Part shown: positions 11,901-24,426 of the stretch, piece after piece | Layout of the letters: each line of letters begins with the position of its first letter | Position numbering within the stretch: the stretch's first letter is position 1 | Source of the DNA: Nilaparvata lugens | Lineage: Eukaryota > Arthropoda > Insecta > Hemiptera > Delphacidae | Length of the DNA: 64,000 bases | Direction of reading: 5' to 3' | Assembly (NCBI RefSeq): GCF_014356525.2 | Contig: NC_052511.1 | Span: 15,795,942 to 15,859,941, forward strand | Translations under genes and position numbers: made by a program | The notes under the pieces: generated by a model | Seen by the model: only the letters and a program-made list of their open reading frames with translations | Database searches by the model: none | Told to the model about the DNA's origin: nothing

Positions 11901-12600
11901 TATTGATCTAATTGCCCTATAAATACTTCATTGGATGATATGGCTCTAGTTCCCAGCAAGATATTTGATTGTAATAGGTGAAATTACAATGAATTTGCCA
12001 TAGAAACAATTTAGAAAAGAACATAATTTATAAAATAAAAACTGAGCTAATAAAATGAGAAAGTAGGCTATACAATTCATTTTGTGACAGGAAGCAGATT
12101 TTTGTACATTAAGCAGATTACAATCACAATACAGTAATTTTAAAAGTAGTTAGAACATTCTCTACAATTACGCATGATAGACTTTACAAATATTTTATAA
12201 ATTTAAAACGAGTTATGGGGTATACTGCCTATAGAAAAAGATTCCAAACAAGAGAGACAAATAATAGCTATAGCCTAGATATTGACATGCCAGTGACATT
12301 AAGATGAACCATGAACAAGTAAGCTTATGTCTAGATATTGAAGTACCAATGTAAAACTTGACTTCAAAAAACCATTGTAGTCTATTATCCATTTTTGTTT
12401 TTGTCATTGCTAATTTTATCTAATAAATTGTTCAAATTCACAGTAGTTGTGTTATTTATGATTCCAGAATTTCTCCTTCATAACTTTGATGTCTTGATAA
12501 TTATGTAAAATACAATTTTACAAAAAAAAAACTTTTCAAACTGTAAAATTCAGTTCATCTTAATTTTAAATAGTTATTTGTATATCTAGAGTGAAAAGTG
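8943..12600. other. AT-rich intergenic stretch with microsatellites
   Basis: No conserved coding region is seen. It contains an (AT)n tract at about 10898-10923, a short hairpin CTGGAC-CGTGA-GTCCAG near 10392, and a GATA-rich tail at about 11690-11730 resembling the end of a retroposon. An AATAAA near 9649 could serve the zinc-finger transcript, but this is a guess. Confidence 0.4.
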
Positions 12601-12737
12601 CTGTTTTTTCTCCCTGAGGGGAAAGTTTGAAGCCCTAATCGAAGCCGAGGGCAACAATTTTCCTGAGGAAAAAAAATTTTCACTCATAATATACACAACA
12701 TTTTTCCTCCACCTACATATTCATAAAAACTTCAAAT

Positions 12738-12886
12738 AATAGTATATTTCGCACCTACAGCAGAAAATGAGATTTTTCCGGCTCGAAATCGGTTTTCAAG
12801 TCCGAGGCCGTAGGCCGAGGACTAGAAGAGATTGAGAGCCGAAAAAAATTTATGCTGGTGGTGCAAACGCTATTTTTCACCACACA
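12738..12886 (+). repeat. Imperfect palindromic repeat, copy 1
   Basis: It starts AATAGTATATTTCGCACC and ends GGTGCAAACGCTATTTTTCACC, so the ends are loosely inverted. The middle (GGCTCGAAATCGG, GAGGCCGTAGGCCGAG) is GC-rich against an AT-rich background. A diverged copy lies at 13332 in the same orientation. Confidence 0.6.
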
Positions 12887-13331
12887 CAAAAATAAGCAAT
12901 ATATATATATGAGAATAGTTGTTTACTAAGCACTTCTGAAAGCAGAAGTGGAAGGTGATGGCTCTAGCAAATCTGAGGTAATCTGAATATCAGGAAATTG
13001 TCCAAGTATTTTTATTTTTTATTCTGATTTGTCTAAATAGCCTAAAAGGTGATGTTCAATTATGTGGGAGGTTGAGTTTATACTTTTTTATTCTTTCAAA
13101 TGACAATAAGATGATATAATAAATGTTTTAATTATTGAATAATGAAAAGTTTTTTGATCAGCTGTTTTTTGATCACCTTTCTTAGTTCCATGTTAGCGGC
13201 TGGAAAGGGTACTCTTTCCGGCCTAGGCCGGAAAGAAACCTGTTCTGACGTCAGACGAGAGTCGTCTGCAAACAATGTCTTTCAGATCTACGTAGGGACT
13301 GCAAAACAGCTGCTTCTGTGCAGTGTGGCGA

Positions 13332-13480
13332 AATAGTATATTTCGCACCTAGGGTCGAAAATGTACGTTTTCTGGCTCAAGATCGCGGTTTTCAAGTTCG
13401 AGACGAAGTCTTGAACTTGAAGCGTTCGAGAGCCGGATAAACATTTTTGCCCGTGTTGCAAACACTATTTTTTGCCACAC
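13332..13480 (+). repeat. Imperfect palindromic repeat, copy 2
   Basis: It has the same opening as the copy at 12738 and the same closing block (GTTGCAAACACTATTTTTTGCCAC). The GC-rich core differs (CGAGACGAAGTC). It is probably a small non-autonomous DNA element. Confidence 0.6.
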
Positions 13481-13876
13481 CAAAAAAAAACTTCCCAATA
13501 TATAAGAAATTGGAAAATAAATAAAATTCAAACAGCATATTTTAATAGTTTGAATCTTGGTTATGACAACTTTCACTGTCAATTAATTTCAATATTACTA
13601 ATTAATAGTTTACAATAGTGACAATATTTTTATACTATTATATTTCGAATAATTGTTTGAATTTTTATAGCTCGCGCTTTGCGCCTGGTGCAATATCTCA
13701 TGGATAGATGGATGAATAGAGTTTTCATTACTATTTTGAAATAATGTGATTAAAAAATTAATATAATTGCATATTTCACAGTTTTGTCTCAAAATATATC
13801 TAAAAAATTGATTGAAATTTAAATTACGGTAACTAATATAAAAAATAGCTAATAAAAGTTGAAATTCATTGACAAA

Positions 13877-13965
13877 AGAAATGTCATTGACCGAGGTTTG
13901 AACCTAGATCATGTTTGTAATTCACTGAGCTTTGAGTTCTGATGTATTATGCCTTCACACTCTTG
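13877..13965 (-). repeat. Possible tRNA-derived SINE head
   Basis: Read on the minus strand, AGCTCAGTGAATT resembles an RNA polymerase III A box and GGTTCAAACC a B box about 35 bases later, in the right order. No tRNA cloverleaf is intact, so this is a weak call. Confidence 0.25.
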
Positions 13966-15049
13966 GCCATTGTGTATTGTTGATCACAGAGGCCTGTAAG
14001 TCAGGTAACGTACTATGTATAGCGGCTACTATAATATAGTGTATAGCAGCAAACTTGAAGCCAGTTTGCCGGCATTTTCACAACAAAATATTGCTCTGAA
14101 AATAGTTAAATCATAGAGAAAACATTCGAAGATTCAATCTTGAGTGGGCCTAAGGTTTTCTCTATATGGTTTGATATTGAAGAAAAATTATCTAAAAGTT
14201 TTAATAATGAATTACCGTATGGAAAAATTACTAGGAAATTTTCAGTCAAGGCTGAGTTTCACCAGTAGGCTTACCTTAAACTTTAGATCTCTGCTGTATT
14301 TTCCTATTATTATTGTTGATTTTATTGTATTAAGAAGTGGAATTCGAAAATAAAAAAGAAACAATTATTACTCTACCTCACTTTTAAATACTGATACAAT
14401 TATTGTACTTTGATTTCAAATTTGATTCTTCACTTTTAAATACTTGCGATATGTACCTTTCTGACAATGGACAATGCAGCCAACATTATATTGTTGAGGC
14501 TATGGAGATATCATCGTATTCTATTGTTTGATATCAAAAACACAATAATAAATATTAAATTATGAAACAGTAATTTATAAAATATATTATAGACATGATA
14601 CCGCGATTCACGATACATAATTATATAGATTATTACAGTCGTTATGAGATTATCTCTATGATTTTTGTGAGATCGGACACAATCAGCTGTTATCCAAGGT
14701 CATTTTACAGCCCTAGGGCCGTAAAGTTTTACCGGCCTGGTCGGAAAACAATCACTTTCGGCCTCCATATGATGCACGTAAACCAGCTCATTACATCCAA
14801 GTGTGGCAAAAAATAATTTGTAAAAACGTACGTGACCAAAAAATGAAAGTAAACTGAAACAGCTGGCTTGTAATCACAGATCTCCGCCAACAGCGCTATC
14901 TGTCGGCGAAAGTTGTAACAACAATAGCCTCCTCAACTACAGCTGTGATGAAGTTCCCGTTTCAAATTTGATTAGTTAATGAGGAATATTCGTTGGCTGG
15001 TATTTTGAATAACAGGAATATTAAAAAACTCAAGATTTAATTTAGAACT
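13966..15049. other. Non-coding stretch
   Basis: No gene is recognised. Around 14690-14810 there is a GC-rich block (CCTAGGGCCGTAAAG, CCGGCCTGGTCGG) similar in style to 13190-13240, suggesting another diverged repeat copy. Confidence 0.35.
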
Positions 15050-15135
15050 TTAGAAATTGGGGTACCTTAATTTTTTTTCGGATAGCAATACTTTCCTTAC
15101 CTATGGTAATAGGGCAAGGAAAGTAATAAACCAGT
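15050..15135 (-). repeat. End fragment of the GT-microsatellite element
   Basis: The reverse complement matches the left end of the element at 44960: ACTTTCCTTGCCCTATTACC, then AAGGAAAGTATTGCT and AATTAAGGTACC. Only the terminal 80 or so bases are present. Confidence 0.65.
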
Positions 15136-15344
15136 CGAATGAGTAAGGCCATAGAGGAAGGATAAGCGTAAGCATATTTGTTTCTCTGGTAAGGCTTACA
15201 TCGTGCTCGAAATGCTTATTATAAAACTCTCGATACAGAAATACATAGTTTATAATAGCTATCAATATTACATCAGATAATGAGATACTGTATCATAAAT
15301 ATCGATCTTATATTACTATTATATCGATACTACAGATAGTAGGA

Positions 15345-15770
15345 TTATAATAAACTAGTAGTTCTGTGGACAGTAGACCTCGCGCAGTTATAAACCGCAG
15401 CATCCTCTTATACTGACCATAGGAGTAAGTCCTGTCTGTATCTCGTGTCGGCGAGAAATCGTTGTGAAAACGGCTAATGGCTGTTGGGGTTGGTGTATCA
15501 AATGAAAATGCTAACATCAATAGCTAATCTCCTTCAAGACATACTGGCAACAGGACAGCCCGAGTTCAAAGCAGTGAAAGTTCGAGAGACAATACTATGC
15601 TATTTTAGTTAATAATTGCATGCGTTATTGCACGCAATCAATAGTTCATTTTTAATAGCGCATAAAAATGAAGCATTCAATGAGACATGCAATTAATAGT
15701 CTACACAGCTGCTGATTTTTACCAAGTTACATTGAGATATTCAATTGCATGCGTCATGACATGCAATTTA
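15345..15770. repeat. Dispersed repeat, uninterrupted copy (empty site of LTR copy B)
   Basis: From GGCGAGAAATCG through AAACGGCTAATGGCTG to AATAGTTCATTT this matches the sequence on both sides of LTR copy B (27930-28065 and 34798-34848). GAAGCATTCAATGAG through ATTGCATGCGTCATG matches 35330-35430. Its first part (CTAGTAGTTCTGTGGACAG) also matches the reverse complement of 56040-56110. Confidence 0.7.
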
Positions 15771-15797
15771 TAGAATAGAATAGAATAGAATAGAATA
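15771..15797 (-). repeat. ATTCT pentamer tail of the non-LTR element
   Basis: About five tandem TAGAA units on the plus strand (ATTCT on the element strand) form the 3' end of the CR1-like element. Such tails mark the end of target-primed insertion. Confidence 0.75.
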
Positions 15798-16059
15798 CGT
15801 TCATCCACCAATAAATACAATTTAATGTAGCCTACATTAGGTGTCGTCAAGAATAATCCCATAAAACTACTGAGCCATTATAAATATATATTATCACACA
15901 AAATAAGTATTCACTACATCGACGGGCAAATTGAAAAATTCCTCTACATTATATAATGGGTTCTCTGTTAGCAGCTTTTTAACTTGAGTTTTAAAACGGG
16001 CTTGATTCATATATCTTACACTAACAGGCAGCCTATTGAATGCCTTGATTGATAATATT

Positions 16060-17925
16060 CTATAATGTCCTTGAAGTTTTTTTTAACCTGACAAAAGGAA
16101 CATTCAGATGACATGCTTGTCTGGTGAAATGCCCGTGTATCTCAGACCTACATTCAAGAACATCCAACTCGTCCCTGACCCTGACCAGGAGTCGCATGAC
16201 GTACAGGCTGAACACAGTCATAACCTCCAACGAAACAAATATTGGGCGACAATGAGCAAGGTAGTCAGCATTGGCCATAAGCCTCACTACTTTTTTCTGA
16301 AGAAGCAGCACCCTACTAGTATTGGCTGCTCCACCCCATAGGATAAGCCCATATTGAATTAAACTCTGGAAAAACCCGAAGTAGGACGTCCTCAAATATT
16401 GCTGAGGAACAAGAGTTCTCAGACGTCTTATAAGAAAAACCACTCTACTGAGCCAACCACATAACCAGTCAATGTGGCATGTTCATGTTAATTTTGTATC
16501 TAGAATAATACCAAGTAGCTTAGCTGAAGTGATTTCATCTTTTATATTTTTCAAATTAAAAATAATTGACTTTGTTTTTTCTCGATTTAATAAGAAGTAG
16601 TTTGCCCGAAACCAAGAAGAAATGTCGTTTTGAGCATCAACCATCCTTTCCCTTAACATATCCAGATTTGCATCACATGAAAGTAATGATGTGTCATCAG
16701 CATAGCTCACTATCCTACTATCCACACTCACTCTAATATCATTTGTCATTATTATAAAAAGCAATGGCCCCAGATTCGATCCCTGTGGGACGCCATATTT
16801 CACATATCTTGGATGAGAGAAGACACCATTAACACAAACCGTCTGCCTACGATCTGTCAAATATGATCTCAACAGCTGATTGCTCTTTCCCTCAATGCCA
16901 AAGTGTTCAAGCTTAGCCAACAATATATCATGGTCAACAACATCAAATGCACGGCTCAGATCGCACATGGTTACTCCAGCAAGGCTATTCATCTCAAAAC
17001 TCTTCAAAATATCTGTCACCAAACTCTCCACAGCTTCAATTGCTGAACGACCAGACCTGAATCCATACTGGGAAGATGTGAATATATTCTTGCTTTCAAA
17101 ATATTCATACAATGCTATTGCCATACCAGTCTCAAAAACCTTTGCAAATATTGATCCTACTGATATAGGTCGAAAATTGGCAGGATTGTCCCAGCTCCCT
17201 TTCTTATGAACTGGCACTGTCTTGGAATGCTTCAGAATGTAGGGGAAAACAGCTGCATCGTCAATACAGGCATTAATACAATTTGTAAGAGGAGTCACAA
17301 TAAAAGCAATCACAGCTTTAATTAAGGAGCTTGAAAGATCATATATGTCCCTACTTTTGCTGTTTTTCATTTTCAATACTATGCTTTCAACAGTCTTGAA
17401 AGAGAGTGGCCTGAATCTGAATGTGGAAACCGGAGCAGAACTCCTGGCAAGTAATTGCACAGCTGACACTGGAGGAGTATCAATCCTCTCACGTATATGG
17501 AGAACAGACGAGACAAAAAAATCATTGAATTCATCAGGTGTGACTGGCGTATTTCGTATTGTTTGTCTTGAAGGCTTAGATACTTCCCGGATAATGCTCC
17601 AAGCCGTAGAACACTTATTAGAAGCCCTCTCAATTTTTAGTGCATTGTACTGCAAATTAGCCTGTCTCAGATCATGTCTGTACAGCTTACGTACAGATTT
17701 AAACACACGTTGATCATGTGGTGATTGACTCAATCTATACTTATCATATGCTATCAAGACACAATTCCTAAGAGCCAGTACAGACTGATTTATCCAATCA
17801 GGCATTCCTCTTTTTTTTGTGAAACTCCTTTGTTTTGACAATCTAGCAGGAAAGAATTCATGGAAGAGCCTCATGAAAAGGTCAATGAAAGCATTGAAAT
17901 TCTCCTCTCCCCCGGAGAAAATCAA
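16060..17925 (-). pseudogene. Reverse transcriptase of CR1-like ORF2
   Basis: Open from 17925 to 16483, this gives the RT blocks FRPISVGSIFAKVFE, SQYGFRSGRSAIEAVE, DLSRAFDVVDHDILL (catalytic Asp), YGVPQGSNLGPLLF and YADDTSLL (catalytic Asp pair), so the active site is intact. A single in-frame TGA at 16483-16485, where a Trp codon is likely, separates the C-terminal part RRLRTLVPQQYL to QYGLILWGGAANT, ending at 16060. The link to the upstream endonuclease is a one-base frameshift at about 17925. Confidence 0.85.
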
Positions 17926-18658
17926 AACATTGGGCCACTCAACGCACTGAGACTATGACAGAAATTTTCAATTCTATCCTGTGTTATAGGTCTTATCAGT
18001 ATGGGGGGACAATTTGAATCATTAGGTCCACCTTCCCAACTGCGTCCCTCATCATTCACAGTTACCTTGAAAGACACCGAAAAATGATCACACAAAACGT
18101 AATCCCTTACTTCCACCAAGTACAAACCAGAATCTAAGTTGGTTGCTACATTATCCAGACAGGTTTGACCCCGATTTGGTTCAAAGTTGGTTAGGTGTAA
18201 GTCATTTGATCTTAAAGTGTTTCTGAAATCGATTGTTTCTCTAGCAGTAGAATCGATTACATTTATATTAAAGTCACCCCCCACAACAAAATCATATTCG
18301 GGTCGATATTTAGCTAGTGATGTTAAGAGCCTATCAAAGTTTCTTCTCTTTTCTACAGAAAGCAGTTATTAAGGAATAGTCACTGATTCTAGCCACTTCA
18401 AGCTCTTCAGCTCGCATCCAGTGCTCTGTAAAACATATAATATCATACTCATCTTTAAAATTCAACATTTCAACATCATAAATCTTCAACTGAGTTGTGG
18501 TCGATGTTGTAGAAACGTTCCATGATGAAATAAAAACACATAGATGTTGTCAGTTTTCTACACTTTAATTTGGTACACGACCATGGTTTATTATTATTCA
18601 ATGATTGAACATTACAAAAAAGAACACTCAATCTAGGAGCTTCTGTCTTATCAATCAT
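17922..18658 (-). pseudogene. Endonuclease domain of CR1-like ORF2, internally deleted
   Basis: ORF2 begins with ATG at 18658 and LSVLFCNVQSLNNN, the first endonuclease block. The block DIICFTEHWM (around 18420) gives the conserved TEHW with the catalytic Glu. GGDFNINV (18284 down) and TCLDNVATN and CDHFSVSF give the later Asp and His blocks. Between TAFCRKEK and NFDRLL about 60 residues of the usual domain are missing and the frames shift, so nuclease activity is unlikely. ORF2's ATG overlaps the ORF1 stop as ATGA. Confidence 0.8.
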
Positions 18659-19880
18659 TCTACTTGAGATTGAACCCCTAAAAAAGTTGAATCAGATGAA
18701 GTGGAAGAAGTGGCTGATTGCACAGATTCCTGCTCTAAACGAGAAATAATACGATTGAATAGATATCTAAGCTTCCGGGATCCTCTCCTATTAAGATGCA
18801 ACCCATCTCGCCCAATGTCCCTATCGAAAACCCAACAATTAGGATCTACAAATATTGTGCAATCAGTCTGTGCACAATGCCATTCAATGACACCATTTAT
18901 TGCATCAATATACCTCATGTCTATGTCACGTCTATGCAGTAAACCGCTCACCACCAGCGTAGCTGTTTGGAATGTATTCCTAGCCATTTTAATTAGAGCT
19001 TTCATTTTAATGCCCAGGTCGTCTGGAGTTCTTGTATTCCAAGCATCATTAGTCCCTACATTCAGCAAAACCACATTATAAACATCCTTATATAATTTCA
19101 AAGAGTTCTTCAAATTGTCAATACCAATTCCCGGTGAGCTCACAATACATGTATTATCATTCAAAATATTGTCAGATTTCAGGTGTTTAATCATGGAATC
19201 CCCTATAATGAGGCTCTTGAATGCTTTCCTATTTTCGTGTGTGGAATCCCCTGACCTTCCCCCGCAATGACTGGATATTCCCTCTGTATTCTCAACATTA
19301 TCATTTATCAGCTGTTTTTCATCCTTCTGATACGACTCAGCTAAAGTGTTCAGACTTATGATTTTACCCTGTAACACTAAGTTGTCCATCTCCAATATCC
19401 TTATTGTGGATATCATTTCCTTTATCTGTAACTCCATGTCAATAATTTGTTTTGTCAATTCTACCACGTGCATGTCACCTTCACGACTCCTTATTGGAGG
19501 TACATCTACACTCGTATTCCCCTCAATCAAGGAGGTATCGGGTGCTTTATCCAGTTCAAGCTCAGTAGCCTCCAGTTCAACTGATCTTTTTATCAACTTA
19601 GTCTTTATATGCTCCAACTCAACAATCTTGGAGCGTATGAAGCTCAACTCAGCTTTACTATCGTCAAATGTTGGGAGAGGGAAATATACACTTAAATCCT
19701 TATCACTACTTAGTCTCTCAGGTTCAGAATTTTCAGGATCTAGATCCAGATTTGTGCGCTGAATAAAATCATCATTATCATCATCATCATTATCACCATC
19801 ATTCCGTCCACTCACAAAGGATATGCCGCTCATATTAATTGGATGGTTATGAGAGTCCCCTCTCATTTCTACTAGTGTAG
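18655..19880 (-). CDS. ORF1 protein of CR1-like element: coiled coil plus SGNH/GDSL esterase domain
   Basis: From an ATG at 19866 there are 403 codons. After an acidic stretch (DGDNDDDDNDD) comes a heptad-rich segment (about residues 70-175), then an SGNH-hydrolase domain (about 215-385). Its landmarks are IIGDSMIKHL (Ser block), VGTND (Asn block) and DGLHLNRRGSRKL (Asp-His block), so the catalytic set looks complete. Esterase-type ORF1 proteins are known in CR1/L2-like elements, where they are thought to act in the retrotransposition particle. The frame is open upstream of this ATG and joins the FLYWCH segment at 26171 once LTR copy A is removed. The stop (TGA, 18655-18657) overlaps the ORF2 start. 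Confidence 0.85.
19877..19880. other. Target-site duplication GTAG, left side of LTR copy A
   Basis: GTAG lies directly before the LTR end TGCCGTGC and recurs at 26171-26174 directly after ATTACA. Four-base duplications are usual for Ty3/gypsy-type integrases. Confidence 0.85.
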
Positions 19881-20667
19881 TGCCGTGCTACCAATTTCCC
19901 CTAAATCGGTTGGATAGCATTTCACACCTATTAACCTAAGGATAGTTATCAGCTCCAACGTAATAGATTCTTGGTAAACTATGAATGGATCTATCACCTA
20001 TGAATGAGAAATCCAATTTTCAGAGCAAATGAACTTATAATCTTCAGATGAATTTTGGCAATATACTACACAAATACACAAAGAACAATATCTTACAAGC
20101 CTAAGCATCTAAAGTCACTATGAGCTAAATACTTATCCAGTTTATATAGTTGAAAAACAGTGACTATTGGCTTGTATACACAATAAACAATATATAGACA
20201 AAATAGAACACTATAAACTGTTCAAAACTCAATTTAAAACATTAATAAATTCACTTAAACACAAAATTATTCAGAGAGCACAAAATTACAACACACACAG
20301 CCAGCCATATTTCTAGAGAGAAGGAACAGGAAAAGCCTAGCTACCAGGAACAGAGCAAAGCTTCTTCAGTGTCGATGTTACGGACACGTCACCAAAAAAA
20401 ATTATAAATTACAAGTTTAGAATTCACATTTTCTCAATAGAACTTTATTTTGAAACTGTTATTTTAAATTTTATATATCATCTCTATATTATCTGTTAAT
20501 TCTGTCAACCCAGCCTCGGTGACACCATGGAATATGCAACACAATCATTTACGATAAATTCTCAGTCAAAAAGTTGTCCGTAATTGATGACTCTGATATT
20601 TACTATAAAGTTTTATAGATCTCGAATTGAAGATTCGATTCCAATCGAGAAAAAATGTAATATTACA
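19881..20667 (-). repeat. 3' LTR of copy A
   Basis: It matches 25375-26170 along its length. Inner boundary: TGTAATATTACA (reverse complement) next to the polypurine tract. An indel lies near 20425, where the other LTR has extra TATATTTGT-like sequence. Confidence 0.9.
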
Positions 20668-20670
20668 ATT

Positions 20671-20683
20671 ACCCCCCTCTTGA
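20671..20683 (-). promoter_or_regulatory. Polypurine tract of copy A
   Basis: On the minus strand AAGAGGGGGGTAAT leads directly to the LTR start. This is the expected primer for plus-strand DNA synthesis and sets the element's orientation. Confidence 0.8.
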
Positions 20684-21695
20684 CATAAAAAATTCTACTG
20701 TTTGAAAATTTGAAGAAAAAAAATTACATTGACCCAGATGGAAAATTTTGAATTGTAAATTCGAGAACAGTAACAATTTTTCTATAAAAACATTACATGT
20801 CCTATAATATTGAAAATTATTATAAAAATTCATTAATAGCATTTGTTATATGTTTCCAAACAATATTTCAAAGTATAGAATATCAAAATTACTTTTGATT
20901 TAGCTTTATAATTTAAAGGAAAATATCTCAACAGAAAGTTTAATATATAAAGAATAGTTTTTTGAAATTGCACATAAATTTAATAGTTAGAAAATTTAAT
21001 TATTTATTGCATAAAAGAATTTAGTATGTTGAATAAAAAAATTATTATTATTATTTTTTTTTAAATGAATTGATGAATTGTTACATTTAATTTTCACATA
21101 AAATTTCAATAAATCAAAAAATGTTCATTTCTTTCACTATTGACACGGTTGATTTTATCGATGCAAATTTTGGAAAACAGTCCATTAAGGCACTCAGTAT
21201 GATTTTCAGTTAAGTGTGACTCCAGTGTGATGACGTTAGTGTTGGGCTGATCCGAATACTCGTAGTGTTGGGCTGATCTGGATGCACGTAGTGTTGGGCT
21301 GATACTTGTAGTCGACTGATGCATATCAAACTAGATACAGGTGACATCTCAGTTAGCATTGCCTCATGATTGTAGTAGACGGCTGCATACCAAACTCGAT
21401 ACAGGTGACATCTCAGTTAGCATTGCCTCATGCTTGTAGTAGACAGCTGCATACCAAACTCAATACAGAGTCACGTAAATTTTGTATCATATTTGTAATT
21501 ATACAATGTACATTTCAGGCTTGAAATGACAATCTAATTCGTTTTTTGGAAAAGAGATAGACGCTGCATACAGGATTAATTTAGGTGAGGATTAATTTAG
21601 GTAAGGTTTGGTTTTTTTTTTTATATTTTCAGTGTTCAAGGTTTAGAGTTCTGCATACAGGAATAATTTAGGAGAGGATTTTTGAATCAATTCTT

Positions 21696-22248
21696 TCATG
21701 ATACTGTGACTGTTATTCTGAATTCAAAGTTGCGAACGTGAACATGGATGGCAATTACCTCCAGGTAATGTAGTAGTGTTGAAGTTTGAGATACAAGGTC
21801 AGCAATAAGCGTTGGCATTGTCATTGGCGTATGCTTTGGTGTCGGCATTGGCATCGGCATTGATATTGGCATCAGCATTGGCGCAGGCATTGGCATCAGC
21901 ATAGATATTGGCATTGACATCAGCATTGGCGCAGGCATTGGCATCGGCGTAGATATTGGCATTGGCATCAGCACAGGCATCGGCGTAGTTATTGGCGTAG
22001 ATATTGACATCAGTGTAGATATTGGTGTAGTTATTGGCATTGATATTGGTGTAGTTATTGGTGTAGATATTGACATCAGAGCAGATATTGGCGTAGTTAT
22101 TGGTGTAGATATTAGTGTAGATATTGGCGTTGATATTGGCGTTGACATTGTTGTTGGCATCAGCGTAGATATTGGTGTAGACATCAGCGTAGATATTGGT
22201 GTAGATATTGGCGTAGTTATTAGTGTTGTTATTCAATTGATGAGTCAC
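21696..22248 (-). repeat. Met-Pro minisatellite with conserved tail, copy A
   Basis: Units of six bases such as GCCAAT, ATCTAC and GCCGAT repeat without stops. One minus-strand frame reads M-P/S-x-P repeats for about 125 codons and then a non-repetitive tail of about 40 residues (LIADLVSQTSTLLHYLEV to FRITVTVS). A second frame reads NANI/YTNIY repeats. The tail frame is kept in copy B with only two changes visible (L/F and A/V). Whether it is translated is unknown. Confidence 0.6.
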
Positions 22249-24426
22249 ACTAGTTCAAAAATCACCCAAATGTTCTTAACACTCTTCATGGCGTTCACTT
22301 GTTGCTGATTTCGAGGTTCACGTGATAATTATTTCAATGTTAATGTCTGTGCTGTACCTGTTATCTTAAAATGCTTATAAACTAAAAAGAAAATTTTGAT
22401 TAGGCTATCAATACAATCTAATACACATGAAAATTATTTCTAAGTATATAATCAATATAAAATGAAATTTGTTAACATCTTATTATACAGTCAGCAATAC
22501 ATATATTGTGAAATATGGAGATATCAATTACAAAATTTCACTAAAAAAAAAAATAATTCCATTTCCATTTATTCATTGTTCAAATATTTTATAAAAAGCA
22601 AATTATTCAATATTATTAATCATCGTTTGTTGGATACTATAGTTTATTTCGACTTTTCAATGTTCTAAACACAAACTACATTTCATGACAAAACTTTACT
22701 ATCAATCATTAAACAAGAAATCATTCAAAACATCAATAATATTTTGCTTCAAAGGCAATCAATATTCATAAGTAAAGAGCATCTATGGCAATCAACATTA
22801 TTAATCATTATTTTGCATCTATGGCAATCAACATTATTAATCAACACAAAAATATTATCTCATTACTGCCTCTCTAAGTCATAACCTCTGTTATTCCTTC
22901 TTTAGGCAATAATGGGTTTCCATCTCAAAAAACAATCACATACCAGCAAAATTCTAATCAACAAACCCCACTAAAATTCTACATACCCTCCAGCATCCAT
23001 TTCAAACGATAATCAATCATATCAAAATTTATAGAACAAACAGTTTTAAAATTTAGAAAAAGACATCAATTACAAAAACTTTAGAGAAATTTTAACCTTT
23101 AACTCATTTCAATTGATAATATAACAAAACGTTTTTATTCAATGAAAACATTATTATTCAAGTTAACTTTCATTAATACATCTCATATATATGGCTACAT
23201 AATTCATTAATACTTTCAAATTTTAAAGTTTATTTATTATAACAAAAGAATTTATACATAAGAATAGATTTCAGCATGTTCTAAATTGAACCATTTATTT
23301 TTTAGATAATTCATAATTTGAAGACTGTATAATAGATACAAACATTTCAAGATTACAATACAAAGATGATCAAGATGGATAATGGGTAAATAAGTTCCCT
23401 AAAAAATACAAACAAGAGAAAAAGAAAATTGGGTAAATAAATTTCCTAAATAATACAAAGAAGAGAAAGATTAATTAGAGCCTATCCTACATGTCAGTAC
23501 TGAACTTTCATAAGGAAGTATATTTAATAAAATAATTATACTACTATGGAACTTTGTAAATTCCAAGTATGACTCTAATTTGTTATAATTGTGAGCTATC
23601 ACTCCCACAAAAACAACTGGTGAAGGAAAAAATATGTTGACTATTGTGACTGGGTGGAGAGTTTCTAGATGTCTGTAAGGCAATGTGATAGCAGACTCTA
23701 GTATCGGACCACAAAAACAAAAGTATGCAAAAGTTTTTTACAAACATTTGATGTTGCAGTCTTAAGGTTTTTTATATTGCAAACAAGTAGGTCAGATAAT
23801 CGAGTCCAGCCATATGTGGTTCACGCCCACACCTCTAAAAGAATCACACCTACTTGTCTACCAAAAAATCCAAAGTATTGGACAGCAAAAAAAAAATAAA
23901 TAAATAAAATGCAAAATGGGTTAAAAGCCCAGAAGAAAACTATAACCTAATTACATATGGCTTATGGCACGATATGCAATGAAAGATGAGAACATGGGAC
24001 ATAATTTGCTCTGAAAAACCTAATTACCTAATATGATACCTAAAAAAAATAGACATGATTAAAATATGTAATACATGATGAAAAAATATACCGCAAGCAA
24101 ACAATTATTTACACTACAATGGATAGATTTTAGAAAAGTTAAGTTTTATCAACAATTTAAAGATTAGGAAAATAAGCTACTATTTTAACTTCCAAAATTA
24201 TTTCAGAAGAATACAAATTTACATGACTATGGACAAGATTGGTTAAGATATGCATCATAGAAGAATTTTACTGAACATTACACAAAGACAGGAAAGAATC
24301 GAAATTTGAAAAGATTAAGGGCCAAGAAACATAGGCTACAGGAAAGAAAAAATACACAATTATGGACTCTTACCATACACTGTGTAGCGATTATGCTATT
24401 CTGAATCCCGGCATAACACAGGATTC
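22249..24426 (-). other. Internal region of copy A without recognised genes
   Basis: It is alignable with 29886-32160 of copy B along most of its length. One stretch (23471-23760) stays open in both copies and includes FPSPVVFVGVIAHNYNKLE. No retroviral-type enzyme motif is seen. Confidence 0.5.

Larger units (their letters stand above)
15771..19880 (-). mobile_element. CR1-like non-LTR retrotransposon with two ORFs, main part
   Basis: On the minus strand the element runs ORF1 (to 18655), ORF2 endonuclease and RT (18658 to 16060), 3' UTR, and a terminal run of ATTCT pentamers (15771-15797). Microsatellite-like 3' ends are usual for CR1 relatives. The 5' portion of ORF1 lies at 26171-26349, separated by LTR copy A. 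ORF2 has lost part of its endonuclease and has one frameshift and one stop, but the RT is otherwise open. Confidence 0.85.
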
